The notes: a model not told the origin generated them from the letters alone. Shown: positions 53,682 through 63,938, numbered from the stretch's first letter. The stretch: DNA of 64,000 nt from Sulfurovum sp. (GCA_027062365.1 JAMOTK010000065.1:1-64000), one strand, 5' to 3'. A program made the numbers and translations.

Positions 53682-55361
53682 ATGTTAAACAAAATAAAAA
53701 GTTTAATTACTAAAAAAGATAGAAAAATTTTATTTATTCTTCTTTGCATGGGATTAATACTCTCTTTAATAGAAATAATTGGTATTGCTGCTATTATGCC
53801 ATTTATCAATATAGTAACTGATCCAAGTATAATAATAAGTAATACATATTTTAATAGTTCTTATCATTTTTTTGGATTTATAAATGAAAAAGATTTCATC
53901 CTTACTTTTGGTATAGTACTTATCTGCTTTTATGTTTTTAGAGCAATTTATACAGTTTTTTTTACGTATTTTTTAAATAAATTTACTTCATATAAATATA
54001 AAAGTTTAGTAGATATTATTTTTGAAAACTATTTAAATCTACAATATGAAAATTTTATTACTAAAAATAGTTCGGAAATGCTTAAGATAATTATTACCGA
54101 TGCAGGGCAGTTATCTGCATTGACTACTAATATTTTAAATTTTATAATGGAACTTTTCATATTACTTATGATTTATATTATGTTACTTTTTGTTAACTTA
54201 GAAATGACATTAGTTCTGACATTAATATTAGGGTTAAAAGTTTTATTATTAACTAAAACTATTTCAAAAAAGATTAAGATAAAGGGAAATGAACGAGTGA
54301 TTGTTGAAAAAAGTTATTATAAAATCATAAGTGAAAGTTTATCCAATTTTAAATTTATTAAATTACTTTCTGAACAAAAAGAGTTAATTGAAAAATTTAA
54401 AGTTATCTCTAATCAATTTTCATATATACAGATATATAATAATACGATACAAATATTACCACGTATTTTACTTGAATCCTTCGGTTTTTCACTTTTAATT
54501 GGAGCGATGATATATCTTATTGTTACAAATGCAAATACATCTATAGTAATTAGTACTATTAGTATTTATGCCTTAGCCTTATATCGTACATTGCCAGCAA
54601 TTACAAAGATAATAAATAGTTATAATAATATTATTTTTCATTCTAAATCATTAGATATTGTTTATGATGCTGTACATGAAGTAGGGACATTAGAGAACAC
54701 TAAAATCATAAACTTTAATAAATCTATCACTCTTAAAAATATTTATTTTAGCTATAAAGAGAATACTACTATTTTAAATAATATTAGTATACATATCCAA
54801 AAAGGTAAAAAAATTGCATTTATTGGAAAGAGTGGTGGAGGAAAATCAACATTAGTTGATTTGATTTGTGGACTTTATTACCCAGATAAAGGGGATGTTT
54901 TTATTGACAATAAGAAATTAAATAATCAAAATATATTATCTTGGAGAAAAAAAATTGGATATATCCCTCAATCAATATATCTTTTTGATGGTACTGTTTC
55001 AGAGAATATTATTTTTGGTAGAGTCTATGATAAAGAAAAATTGATAAAAGTTTTAAAACAGGCTAATATTTATACTCTAATTTTAAATAAAGATGGCTTA
55101 GATACTATGGTAGGAGAAGGAGGTATTCAGCTTAGTGGTGGTCAAAAACAACGGATAGGGATAGCTAGAGCATTGTATGGTAATCCTGAAATTTTGGTAC
55201 TTGATGAAGCAACATCTGCTCTTGATACTGAAACTGAAACAGCTATTATGGATGAAATTTATAGTATAAGTGAAGATAAAACATTGATAATTATCGCACA
55301 TCGATTAAGTACAATTAAGAGATGTGATATAAAAATAGATTTAGATGATATTAATAAATAA
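53682..55361 (+). CDS. pglK: Lipid-linked oligosaccharide flippase PglK
   Basis: A 559-residue ABC half-transporter with six transmembrane helices (about 20-310) and a nucleotide-binding domain. Walker A GKSGGGKST, Q-loop YIPQSIYLFDGTVSENIIFG, signature LSGGQKQRIGIARAL, Walker B ILVLDEATSALD and the IIAHRLST His are all present. The membrane part matches C. jejuni PglK in pattern (LLCMGLILSLIEIIGIAAIMPFI; FYVFRAIYT; STISIYALALYRTLPA). PglK flips undecaprenyl-PP-glycan to the periplasm for PglB. The last 17 bases overlap the next gene. Confidence 0.9.
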   Translation: MLNKIKSLITKKDRKILFILLCMGLILSLIEIIGIAAIMPFINIVTDPSIIISNTYFNSSYHFFGFINEKDFILTFGIVLICFYVFRAIYTVFFTYFLNKFTSYKYKSLVDIIFENYLNLQYENFITKNSSEMLKIIITDAGQLSALTTNILNFIMELFILLMIYIMLLFVNLEMTLVLTLILGLKVLLLTKTISKKIKIKGNERVIVEKSYYKIISESLSNFKFIKLLSEQKELIEKFKVISNQFSYIQIYNNTIQILPRILLESFGFSLLIGAMIYLIVTNANTSIVISTISIYALALYRTLPAITKIINSYNNIIFHSKSLDIVYDAVHEVGTLENTKIINFNKSITLKNIYFSYKENTTILNNISIHIQKGKKIAFIGKSGGGKSTLVDLICGLYYPDKGDVFIDNKKLNNQNILSWRKKIGYIPQSIYLFDGTVSENIIFGRVYDKEKLIKVLKQANIYTLILNKDGLDTMVGEGGIQLSGGQKQRIGIARALYGNPEILVLDEATSALDTETETAIMDEIYSISEDKTLIIIAHRLSTIKRCDIKIDLDDINK

Positions 55362-56355
55362 GATATTACGATATATCAAAATCTACAGTTATATGATATT
55401 TAATAATTTTAAAATAAGGCATTTAAATAGATTACTATTAAAATTATCTAATCCAAAATTAAGAATAGGAAAGTTTTTAATTTTAAAGCTAGATAGTACT
55501 AGTGTCTTTTTAACACACTCTAATGAAATATATAATAATGTAAATATCGAAATAGAGCCTAATGGATGTTTATTTCTTCGTAAAGGTGCGTGGATAGGAA
55601 ATAATGTAGCAATAAATGTAAATAATATAATTGTTGGTAAATACTCAGGGATACATGATTCTGGTACTATTATTGGAAATGTTTATATTGGAGACTATGT
55701 CATGATAGCAAAAAATGTTTTTATATCATCAGGTAAACATCATTATGATATACATCCATCTATGCCTATAAAAATGCAAGATAGTATATATGAACAAAGA
55801 CATGGTGCTTTTTGTGAAAATATTGCTATTCATGATGATGTATGGATTGGTGTTAATTGTGTCATTATGCCAGGAGTTACAGTTGGGAAAGGTGCTATTA
55901 TTGGTTCAAATTCAGTTGTCCTCAAAGATATAGCACCGTATACAGTGGTAGCAGGAAATCCAGCTAAATGTATAAAACAAAGATATGATTTTACTCCAAA
56001 GAAAATTATTTTGGCATCTACATACTTGGATTATCCTTATTTTTATTCTGGATTTAATATTGAAAAAGAACCATTGGTTTTTTTAGATAGTACAGATATT
56101 CTATTAGCATTAAATAAATTTTCAGTATGTTTAAAACTTGAACAAGAAAAATATATAGCCCTTGAAATAAGGGCATTAGAGGATAACCTAGAGTTGGTAT
56201 ATAAAAATCAAGTACAATCTATTGATAGAACTTTTCAAACACTTGTATTTGACATTCAAAATAAAAATAAAAATTTATTTGAATTTCAAACTTCAAATTT
56301 TACTAATTTATCATATTTTGAGATATTTGAAATTAAAAAAGCATGGCTATATTAA
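55345..56355 (+). CDS. Hexapeptide-repeat acyltransferase
   Basis: A 336-residue protein. Residues about 60-200 form a left-handed beta-helix with repeats such as IEIEPNGCLFLRKGAWIGNNV, IIGNVYIGDYVMI and VWIGVNCVIMPGVTVGKGAIIG, ending in the CoA-site IAPYTVVAGNPAKCIK. It resembles xenobiotic/galactoside O-acetyltransferases. The extra C-terminal 120 residues are unassigned. It probably O-acetylates a glycan residue. The start overlaps pglK by 17 bases. Confidence 0.8.
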   Translation: MILINKILRYIKIYSYMIFNNFKIRHLNRLLLKLSNPKLRIGKFLILKLDSTSVFLTHSNEIYNNVNIEIEPNGCLFLRKGAWIGNNVAINVNNIIVGKYSGIHDSGTIIGNVYIGDYVMIAKNVFISSGKHHYDIHPSMPIKMQDSIYEQRHGAFCENIAIHDDVWIGVNCVIMPGVTVGKGAIIGSNSVVLKDIAPYTVVAGNPAKCIKQRYDFTPKKIILASTYLDYPYFYSGFNIEKEPLVFLDSTDILLALNKFSVCLKLEQEKYIALEIRALEDNLELVYKNQVQSIDRTFQTLVFDIQNKNKNLFEFQTSNFTNLSYFEIFEIKKAWLY

Positions 56356-56398
56356 TGGGGTTAAATAGTCTACTACTATAAAAACAAGAGGACAAAAG

Positions 56399-57340
56399 TT
56401 GATTGAAATAAAATTAGACCCAATAATCATCTTCACATACAGAAGAAAAATAGATAAATTAATTGAAAGTTTATCTAAAAATAAACTTTCAATTAAGAGT
56501 GAATTATATATCTTTTCTGATGGAAACAAAAATGAAAAAGATTTTGAAGAGGTACAAGAAGTTAGAAAATATTTAAAAACAATAAAAGGTTTTAAAGGTA
56601 TTACTATTATTGAATCTTCTGTAAATAAAGGTTTAGCAAATTCTATTATTGGTGGGGTATCACGGGTTATTGATACTTATGGTAGCGTGATTGTGTTAGA
56701 AGATGACCTAATAGTCTCTAAGGATTTTTTAGACTATATGAATGATGCTTTGAAGTTTTATGAGAAGGATAGCAATATATGGTCTATATCTGCGTATGCT
56801 CCAAAGCTAGAGTGTCTTGATACTTTGAACGCTGATGTATACTTATCCCCTAGGGCATCTTCTTGGGGGTGGGCTACTTGGCAGGATAGATGGGAATGTA
56901 TAGACTGGGAAGTTGAAGATTTTTTGACTCTAAAAGTAAATAAAAGCTTAAAATATAAGTTTAATCTAGGTGGTAATGATATGTTTAAAATGCTTGAATT
57001 ACAAATGTTAGGCAAGATAGACTCTTGGGCTATTAGATGGTGTTATAGTCAATTTAGATATAATAGGTATACTGTTTATCCAAAAGCATCCAAAATTATC
57101 AATGATGGATTTGGGGACAATAAAGGCACACATAATAGTGGGAACAATAGTAAGTTAACCTTAGCACTAAACCATCATAGTGTTAAGTTCCAAAAACTCT
57201 CTATCGAACCAAAAATAATAAAATGTTTTAAACTGTTTCATGATTTGAGTTTTAAGACAAAAATTGGGTATTTTCTAAAAAAGTATGGTGGGTATGGGTT
57301 TGTGAAGAGTGTATTAAAAAGGGAACAAAGGAGTCTGTAA
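56399..57340 (+). CDS. Glycosyltransferase family 2-like protein, TTG start
   Basis: A 313-residue GT-A protein with IIFTYRRKIDKLIESL at the N-terminus, the metal-binding VLEDDLIVSKDFLDYMN (E-D-D near residue 102) and RASSWGWATWQDRW in the acceptor region, a pattern of GNT-I-like bacterial sugar transferases. The start is TTG with a strong AAGAGGA six bases upstream. It is followed with no gap by a methyltransferase. Confidence 0.8.
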   Translation: MIEIKLDPIIIFTYRRKIDKLIESLSKNKLSIKSELYIFSDGNKNEKDFEEVQEVRKYLKTIKGFKGITIIESSVNKGLANSIIGGVSRVIDTYGSVIVLEDDLIVSKDFLDYMNDALKFYEKDSNIWSISAYAPKLECLDTLNADVYLSPRASSWGWATWQDRWECIDWEVEDFLTLKVNKSLKYKFNLGGNDMFKMLELQMLGKIDSWAIRWCYSQFRYNRYTVYPKASKIINDGFGDNKGTHNSGNNSKLTLALNHHSVKFQKLSIEPKIIKCFKLFHDLSFKTKIGYFLKKYGGYGFVKSVLKREQRSL

Positions 57341-58180
57341 ATGTTAGAAAAATATTTTAATAATAATTTTTTAGATGGTGATTGTTTGGTGGGAGATGAT
57401 TTTAATGAAAAAGAAATTGGACAATGGTACAAAGAAGAGGAAGAGGCGTATTGTAACTTAACAAGTAATAAAAATACTAACAAATATTTATATGAAAACA
57501 TCAATAACTTTTATGGCTTACCAAAAATATTACATAAATTAAAAAATAATAAAAGTTTAAATATACTTTGTTTTGGTGCTGCGTATGGTGGTGAAGTGAG
57601 AGCAATAAAAAATATACTAGATAAAGACACTTCAATAGTATATAACATTACCGTGATTGATTCTTCAGATGTCATGCTACAAAGTATAAAAGAAGAATTA
57701 GATGTTAATATTGTAAAAGCTAGTATGAGTGGAGCGATGCAATTAGATATGGATTCATTTGATTTAATTACCTCATTTGGTGTTTTACATCATATTCCAA
57801 ATGTTAGCTATATCTTATCTGAATTTACAAGAGTACTTAAGCCAAAAGGTTTTATTTTTTTAAGAGAACCAATATCTTCTATGGGTAATTGGAGTCAAAA
57901 AAGAGTAGGCACAACGATGAATGAAAGAGGTATTAGTAGTGAGTACTTTTTGAAAACTTTTGATACATTAGAATATAAAATACTATCTAAACATTATTGT
58001 TTTTTTAGTCCAATATTAAAGATTTTTAATAAAGTGAAATTAGGGCTAAACTCTTATCTTGTAATATATACAGATTATTTATTTTCAAAATTATTTAGTT
58101 GGAATATTCACTATTTTAGAGATACAACATTTAAAAAAATTGCACCTGGTTCTATTTTTATGTTAATTCAAAAAAAGTAA
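57341..58180 (+). CDS. SAM-dependent methyltransferase
   Basis: A 279-residue class I methyltransferase. Motif I is LCFGAAYGGEVRAI near residue 77-90, and TSFGVLHHIPNVSYILSEFTRVLKPKGFIFLREP near 146-180 gives motifs IV to VI. It starts on the base after the GT2 stop. A sugar O- or N-methyltransferase of the glycan is the likely role. Confidence 0.82.
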   Translation: MLEKYFNNNFLDGDCLVGDDFNEKEIGQWYKEEEEAYCNLTSNKNTNKYLYENINNFYGLPKILHKLKNNKSLNILCFGAAYGGEVRAIKNILDKDTSIVYNITVIDSSDVMLQSIKEELDVNIVKASMSGAMQLDMDSFDLITSFGVLHHIPNVSYILSEFTRVLKPKGFIFLREPISSMGNWSQKRVGTTMNERGISSEYFLKTFDTLEYKILSKHYCFFSPILKIFNKVKLGLNSYLVIYTDYLFSKLFSWNIHYFRDTTFKKIAPGSIFMLIQKK

Positions 58181-58185
58181 AACAT

Positions 58186-59253
58186 TTGAAAATATTATTA
58201 GTAGGTCCTCTTTTACCTCCTATTCATGGACAATCTTTAGCTTTTACAAGGTTTTATGAAAGTATTACTTCTCATAAAAAGATATGTATAGATACCAATA
58301 TGGAATATAAAAGTACTTTTATGAAATATCTTGGTACTTTCAAAATATTTTTCATGATGCTGTATAAAATTATTTTTTATAAAATAGATGTAATTTATTT
58401 TACTTGTTCTCGAAGTTTTTTAGGTTCTTTGAAAGATGTATTGCTTATCCATTTAGCTACGTTAAAAAAGATTAAACTTGTAAATCATCTTCATGGTTCT
58501 GATTTTTATGAATTTCTACACAGTAGTCCTAAATGGTATCAAAAGAGGCTATTTTCTTCATATTCTAAAGTAGATATTTCTGTGGTACTTTTAGATTCTA
58601 TGAAAGCTCAGTTTGAGGATTTCCCCACTATGAAGTTAGAAGTGGTAGCAAACTTTTATGATAAAGCATTAAATGACACCTATGCAAAAAAAGATGATAA
58701 AATAAAAAATTTACTCTATCTATCAAATATAATAAAAAGTAAAGGTATATTTGAACTTATAGATGCTTTTGAAGCCTTATGTAAAAAATATGATACTATA
58801 ATACTACATATCGCAGGTGGATTTATGGCAGATGAATATATGTCTATAGAAGAAGTAAAACAAGCGTTTTATAGTAAAATAGATAATAATAATAAAATAA
58901 ACTATGTAGGTAAAGTGTTTGGGAAGGAAAAAGTAAAACTTCTTCAAAAATCTGATATATTTTTACTCCCTAGTTATTATAAATCTGAAGCATTTCCCAT
59001 ATCTATTATTGAAGCGATGAGATGTGGGAATGCTATTGTCACTACAGATTATAAATATCTCCCCCAAGTTGTAAACAATCAAAATGGGTTTTTAGTGGAA
59101 ATAAAATCAGTGAGTGCTTTAGTGAGAAGTATAACGATATTATTAGAAGATACGAAGCTTCTTACTCAGATGCAATTACACAATACGCAAGAAGCCCAAA
59201 AGAGATATAGTTTAGATACATATATAGACAGGCTACATAAAATAGTTTTTTAG
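58186..59253 (+). CDS. Glycosyltransferase family 4-like protein, TTG start
   Basis: A 355-residue GT-B enzyme. The N-terminal GPLLPPIHGQSLAFTRFYES motif and HLHGSDFY site belong to the acceptor domain; LLYLSNIIKSKGIFELIDAF and LLPSYYKSEAFPISIIEAMRCGNAIVTTDY (E-x7-E near residues 265-273) form the donor site of GT4. The start is TTG and no strong Shine-Dalgarno sequence is evident. It should add one hexose or HexNAc to the lipid-linked glycan. Confidence 0.87.
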   Translation: MKILLVGPLLPPIHGQSLAFTRFYESITSHKKICIDTNMEYKSTFMKYLGTFKIFFMMLYKIIFYKIDVIYFTCSRSFLGSLKDVLLIHLATLKKIKLVNHLHGSDFYEFLHSSPKWYQKRLFSSYSKVDISVVLLDSMKAQFEDFPTMKLEVVANFYDKALNDTYAKKDDKIKNLLYLSNIIKSKGIFELIDAFEALCKKYDTIILHIAGGFMADEYMSIEEVKQAFYSKIDNNNKINYVGKVFGKEKVKLLQKSDIFLLPSYYKSEAFPISIIEAMRCGNAIVTTDYKYLPQVVNNQNGFLVEIKSVSALVRSITILLEDTKLLTQMQLHNTQEAQKRYSLDTYIDRLHKIVF

Positions 59254-59268
59254 AAAGAAGTAAAAAGT

Positions 59269-60018
59269 ATGAAAATATCCATCATCACCGTAGTCTATAA
59301 TAACCAATTAACCATACGAGATGCCATAGAATCTATCCTCTGTCAAACCTATAAAGATATAGAATATATTATCGTAGATGGGGCAAGTACTGATGGTACG
59401 ATAGAGGTCATCAAAAGTTATGGCAATAAAATCACTACATTTATCAGTGAACCTGATAATGGTCTATATGATGCGATGAATAAAGGTATTGCACTTGCTA
59501 CAGGAGAGGTCGTAGGTATATTAAATAGTGATGATTTTTATAGTGATGCCTTTGTGGTAGAAAAGATTATGAAGATATTTTCCACACAAGATGTACAGAG
59601 TGTTTTTGCTGATTTAGTCTATGTTCATCCTGATAATCTTGATAAAGTAGTGAGGCATTATGATAGTAGTTATTTTCATCCTTCAAAATTTGCTTATGGA
59701 TGGATGCCTGCTCATCCAACGTTTTTTGTCAAGAGGGAGATGTATCAAAAGTATGGGGTTTTTAAAGTAGATTATAAAATAGCTGCTGATTATGAACTTT
59801 TGGTACGATTTTTAGCAAAATATGAGGTGAGTTATATGTATCTTAATGAAGTGATTATCAAGATGCGAATTGGTGGTATAAGTACAAGTGGTCTAAAGAG
59901 TAACTATATTTTAAATAAAGAACTTATACGAGCATGTAGAGAAAATGAGATTTATACCAATTGGCTGATGGTATTATCGAAGTATCCAAAAAAGATTTGG
60001 GGATTGATAAAAAAATGA
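59269..60018 (+). CDS. Glycosyltransferase family 2 protein
   Basis: A 249-residue GT-A enzyme: ISIITVVYNNQLTIRDAIESILCQTYKDIEYIIVDGASTDGT at the N-terminus, ISEPDNGLYDAMNKGIALATGEVVGILNSDDFY with the D-D metal site near residue 88. This is the WcaA/WbbD-like GT2 branch common beside initiating transferases. The stop overlaps the next gene by four bases. Confidence 0.9.
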   Translation: MKISIITVVYNNQLTIRDAIESILCQTYKDIEYIIVDGASTDGTIEVIKSYGNKITTFISEPDNGLYDAMNKGIALATGEVVGILNSDDFYSDAFVVEKIMKIFSTQDVQSVFADLVYVHPDNLDKVVRHYDSSYFHPSKFAYGWMPAHPTFFVKREMYQKYGVFKVDYKIAADYELLVRFLAKYEVSYMYLNEVIIKMRIGGISTSGLKSNYILNKELIRACRENEIYTNWLMVLSKYPKKIWGLIKK

Positions 60019-60875
60019 AAAATTTATTACTCACAGGAGCCAATGGATTTGTAGGAAGCTATTTTAAAAAGCATTATAACGAGGCATTCAAGATAAAAAC
60101 CTTTAGCTTTTTAAGCGATGATTTTGAAGCCTTGTGTTTAAATGGCATTGAGGTAGTGGTACATTTGTCTGCTTTGGTGCATCAGATGGATGGGGTAGAG
60201 AATGAGTCGGAGTATGAAAGAGTGAATGTCACCCAAACACTACAACTTGCCCAAAAAGCTAAAAAGAGTGGAGTAGGTCATGTCATCTTTATGAGTAGTG
60301 TAAAAGTCTATGGTGAAGAGAGTGATACTGCCTATCATGAAGATACAGCCTGTTACCCTCTTGATGCCTATGGTAAAAGTAAATTAAAAGCAGAGAAAGC
60401 ACTTCAAAATATAGAAGATGATAGTTTTAAAGTAAGTATCATCCGTACCCCTATTGTGTATGGATATGGTGTGAAAGCAAATATGCATAATCTCATTACA
60501 CTTATTGATAAAATACCAATTTTACCCTTGGGAGGGATTAAAAATAGTCGTAGTATGGTATATATAGGTAACCTTTGTGCTATAATATCTGCGATTATAA
60601 ATACTGAAAAATCGGGAATATTCTTGTGTAAAGATGAAGAGACTCTCTCTACTACAGAATTGATTTTACATATTGCTTCGGCAAGTGATAAAAAGATATT
60701 TTTAGTTTCTTTGCCTTTTTTTGCCTTTTTACTTCAAAAATTCAAGCCCTCTTTTTATAAACGCTTGTATTTAAGTTTAGAGATTGAAAATAGTAAAAGT
60801 AAAAAAACACTACAGTTTTCTGTACCCTATAGTGCAGAAGAGGGCATAAAATTAATGATACATGGAGAGAAATAG
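60015..60875 (+). CDS. NAD-dependent epimerase/dehydratase, WbpV/QuiC-like
   Basis: A 286-residue SDR enzyme. NAD motif TGANGFVGSYF near residue 6-16, the Ser in IFMSSVKVYGE, the Tyr-Lys pair in YGKSKLKAEKAL and the PILPLGGIKNSRSMVYIGNL segment match WbpV/QuiC, which makes UDP-N-acetyl-D-quinovosamine (4-keto reduction). This fits with the WbpL-like transferase two genes on. ATG 60015 (overlapping the previous stop as ATGA) is preferred to the track TTG at 59961. Confidence 0.8.
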   Translation: MKNLLLTGANGFVGSYFKKHYNEAFKIKTFSFLSDDFEALCLNGIEVVVHLSALVHQMDGVENESEYERVNVTQTLQLAQKAKKSGVGHVIFMSSVKVYGEESDTAYHEDTACYPLDAYGKSKLKAEKALQNIEDDSFKVSIIRTPIVYGYGVKANMHNLITLIDKIPILPLGGIKNSRSMVYIGNLCAIISAIINTEKSGIFLCKDEETLSTTELILHIASASDKKIFLVSLPFFAFLLQKFKPSFYKRLYLSLEIENSKSKKTLQFSVPYSAEEGIKLMIHGEK

Positions 60876-62990
60876 ATGCAAGTAAATCGTACAACACACA
60901 TAATAATTTTGATAGCGATAGCCTATGCTTTAAGTATAGCAGTGAGATTGATATGGGTCTATCAATTTGCTGGGAATGATAGCTTTATTTGGGATGGACA
61001 GCTAATGATTAATACTAATGATGGGTATTATTTTGCTGAAAGTGCTAGAGATATACTTAATGGGACAACAGTATATAAGCCTGATGCTAATGGTGCATTG
61101 GCTATTATGACCGTTTTCTTTGCTAAGATTCTCCCTTTTAGCTTTGAGACCATTATCCTCTATATGCCTGCTTTTTTAGGTGCATTACTCGTGGTGCCTA
61201 TTGTACTCATAGGATATAGTCTAAATCGTCCTTATCTTGGATTTATTGCAGGGTTGTTTGCTTCTATTGTCTGGAGTTATTATAACCGTACGATGACAGG
61301 ATATTATGATTCTGATATGCTCAATATTGTGACACCTGCTTTTGTCTTGTGGAGTATTATCCATGCATTGACCACACAAAAGAATAGATATCTTATCTTG
61401 ATGATTATGATGATGGTTGCCTCTCAATTTTGGTATAGTAAAAATATTTCTTTAAATACAGCCATGGTATTTATGGCTGTGATATATGTGATGGTAAAGG
61501 ATAGACATAATATCTTTAATCTAAAACTTATCGCTTTTGCATTTATCGGCTTGGCATTTATTCCTCTTGCACTTAAAGCTATTTTAGCACTTATCCTCTT
61601 TGGACTTTTTCATTATAAAGATACACTCACCAATAAATATATCTATCCCATAGCAGGTATAATGTTTGTACTTTATCTCTATAGTGGGGCATTTTATTCT
61701 ATAGTAAGTTCACTCAACCTTTATGTTTTTAATAGATTCTTTCCCACAGAAGTGCTTCAAGGTGTATCAGGATTACAATTTTTTGATGTCATTGGTACAG
61801 TAAGAGAAGCAGGGGCTATTCCTTTTGAAACTTTTGCCAATCGTATTAGTGGACATACCATTACTTTTTTATTTTCTACAATAGGTGTGATTATGCTTAT
61901 AATTAGATATCCTATACTTATTGTATCTTTGCCTATGGTTGCCATGGGCTTTATGGCATACAAGTCTGGACTTAGATTTACGGTGTATGCTGTGCCTATC
62001 TATGCTTTGGGTTTTGGATACATAACTCTGTATCTTAGCGAAAAGCTCAAACTTATTATTTTGGATAAGAAAAAGCTACAAATAGCTCAAATAATCATGC
62101 CGATTTTGATAGTATCTTTGGCACTGTATCCCAATATTATGCATATCATTGGCTATAAAGTACCTACTGTACTCAATAAAACAGAAGTACAAGACCTGGA
62201 TAAGCTCAAAGCCATCTCTTCACCGAAGGACTACACTTTGTCATGGTGGGATTATGGGTATCCTATTCGTTATTACTCAGAGACGCAAACACTGATAGAT
62301 GGAGGAAAGCATCAAAATGATAATTTTATTATTTCTCAAATGATGTTTAGTACTTCTGCTCAACAAGTTGCAAATTTAAGTCGTCTAGCAGTAGAGACAT
62401 ACGTAGATGACAATTGTTCAGTTGTAGCAAATACTTTATTTCAACAAGGAAAAGAAAATCAACTTGACCCTACACTATTTTTAGAAGAGTTAGACGATGC
62501 ACACTATGTCTTACCTGCTAAAACACGTGATGTGTATCTTTACTTACCGTATAGAATGCTCAATATATTTCCTACAGTAGCTAAGTTTGGTAACTTAGAT
62601 TTGACTACAGGGTTAGCGTTACGTAAAATGGTGTTTTACCCGACAGGTATGGCGAGTAATAACAAAGGGGTTATTCAATTTAGCAATGGTATTATCTTTG
62701 ATGGACAAAAAGGTGAACTCACTATTGGTAGGCAAAAAACAAAGGTAAAATATTTTATCTCTACACAAAATACAGTAAAAGGTCAAATAAGCCTAGACGC
62801 AAAAATCTTTCATATAGATGGAGACTATGCCGTAGTGTATATGAAAAGTTATGGACGTTTTGTGGTTATGGACTTAGAGACTTTTCACTCTACTTATGTA
62901 CAAATGTTTATACTTGGGAAATATGATAAGAATCTTTTTGAATTGGTTGTTTCCTCACCCTATAGTAAAATTTATAAATTGAAGATTTAA
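60876..62990 (+). CDS. pglB: Oligosaccharyltransferase PglB (STT3-type)
   Basis: A 704-residue membrane enzyme, about the length of C. jejuni PglB (713). Transmembrane helices fill residues 10-420, and a periplasmic domain follows. Catalytic features are all there: NTNDGYYFAESARDIL (metal Asp, near residue 49-50), MTGYYDSDMLNIV (near 146), TVREAGAIPFETFANRISG (external-loop Glu near 310) and the WWDYG motif near 456. It transfers the glycan from undecaprenyl-PP to Asn in periplasmic proteins. The start follows the SDR stop directly, and the next gene directly follows its stop. Confidence 0.95.
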   Translation: MQVNRTTHIIILIAIAYALSIAVRLIWVYQFAGNDSFIWDGQLMINTNDGYYFAESARDILNGTTVYKPDANGALAIMTVFFAKILPFSFETIILYMPAFLGALLVVPIVLIGYSLNRPYLGFIAGLFASIVWSYYNRTMTGYYDSDMLNIVTPAFVLWSIIHALTTQKNRYLILMIMMMVASQFWYSKNISLNTAMVFMAVIYVMVKDRHNIFNLKLIAFAFIGLAFIPLALKAILALILFGLFHYKDTLTNKYIYPIAGIMFVLYLYSGAFYSIVSSLNLYVFNRFFPTEVLQGVSGLQFFDVIGTVREAGAIPFETFANRISGHTITFLFSTIGVIMLIIRYPILIVSLPMVAMGFMAYKSGLRFTVYAVPIYALGFGYITLYLSEKLKLIILDKKKLQIAQIIMPILIVSLALYPNIMHIIGYKVPTVLNKTEVQDLDKLKAISSPKDYTLSWWDYGYPIRYYSETQTLIDGGKHQNDNFIISQMMFSTSAQQVANLSRLAVETYVDDNCSVVANTLFQQGKENQLDPTLFLEELDDAHYVLPAKTRDVYLYLPYRMLNIFPTVAKFGNLDLTTGLALRKMVFYPTGMASNNKGVIQFSNGIIFDGQKGELTIGRQKTKVKYFISTQNTVKGQISLDAKIFHIDGDYAVVYMKSYGRFVVMDLETFHSTYVQMFILGKYDKNLFELVVSSPYSKIYKLKI

Positions 62991-63938
62991 ATGTTTTATC
63001 TGATACTCTTTCTCTTATCTATATGTTTAACATATACTATCAAAGTGATAGCAGAGCAAAAATCTATCATGGATATCCCCAATGATAGAAGTGCCCATAC
63101 TAGACCTACCCCTAGAGGGGGAGGGTTAGCAATTATTATCATTTTTTATATAGGTCTTTTTTATCTTAGAGATTCTGTAGAGCCTAGACTCTTTTATGCT
63201 CTTTTATTTGCCCTTCCTGTGGCTATTATCGGTATATTAGATGACTTCTTTACGCTTAGCTCTAAGGTACGACTTCTTGTACAAAGTATCTCTGCTATTT
63301 TAGCTCTTTATTTTTTGGGTGGGGTCAATGAGATTGATTTTGGTATTTTTGTCTTTCAAGGGGCATGGGTCAATATATTGGCATTTATCTCCATCTTGTG
63401 GGTAACAAATCTCTATAATTTTATCGATGGTATCGATGGTTACGCAGGATCACAAGCTTTGATTATAGGTCTTGCTCTCTTTCTTCTCTTTTCTAATCCT
63501 TTAGGATTGGTCATCGTGGCTTCATCTTTAGGGTTTTTGGTCTTCAATTGGAATAGGGCTTCTATCTTTATGGGCGATGTCGGTTCAGCAACCCTAGGCT
63601 TTATCTTTGCTATATTTATCTTTTATGATACAAGTCATGGTAATATCTTTATCTGGCTTATCTTACTCTCTTTATTATGGGTAGATACAACGGTCACACT
63701 TATCCGTAGATGGCGTAATGGTGAAGCGATTACACAAGGACATAACAAACATGCCTATCAGCGTCTCGTCCAAAGTGGATGGTCTCATAGTAAAGTATCT
63801 CTTTATGCCCTTATTTTCAATATGTTTTTTCTCATACTATTGTTGATACAAGAACATCGGTCTATTACTCTTGGTGTTAACTTATGTATACTTACACTTA
63901 TTTATATAGGCATCGAACATAAAAAAAGATTTATCTAG
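62991..63938 (+). CDS. WecA/WbpL-type polyprenyl-phosphate HexNAc-1-P transferase
   Basis: A 315-residue MraY/WecA superfamily membrane protein with about ten helices. IPNDRSAHTRPTPRGGGLAI, the catalytic GILDDFFTL (D-D near residue 83), YNFIDGIDGYAG (near 144), NRASIFMGDVGSATLG (near 188) and the GHNKHAYQRL His motif near 250 are conserved. It loads the first sugar phosphate onto undecaprenyl phosphate. The shorter length and company of a WbpV-like gene suggest WbpL (FucNAc or QuiNAc) rather than WecA. It is the last complete gene of the window. Confidence 0.9.
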   Translation: MFYLILFLLSICLTYTIKVIAEQKSIMDIPNDRSAHTRPTPRGGGLAIIIIFYIGLFYLRDSVEPRLFYALLFALPVAIIGILDDFFTLSSKVRLLVQSISAILALYFLGGVNEIDFGIFVFQGAWVNILAFISILWVTNLYNFIDGIDGYAGSQALIIGLALFLLFSNPLGLVIVASSLGFLVFNWNRASIFMGDVGSATLGFIFAIFIFYDTSHGNIFIWLILLSLLWVDTTVTLIRRWRNGEAITQGHNKHAYQRLVQSGWSHSKVSLYALIFNMFFLILLLIQEHRSITLGVNLCILTLIYIGIEHKKRFI

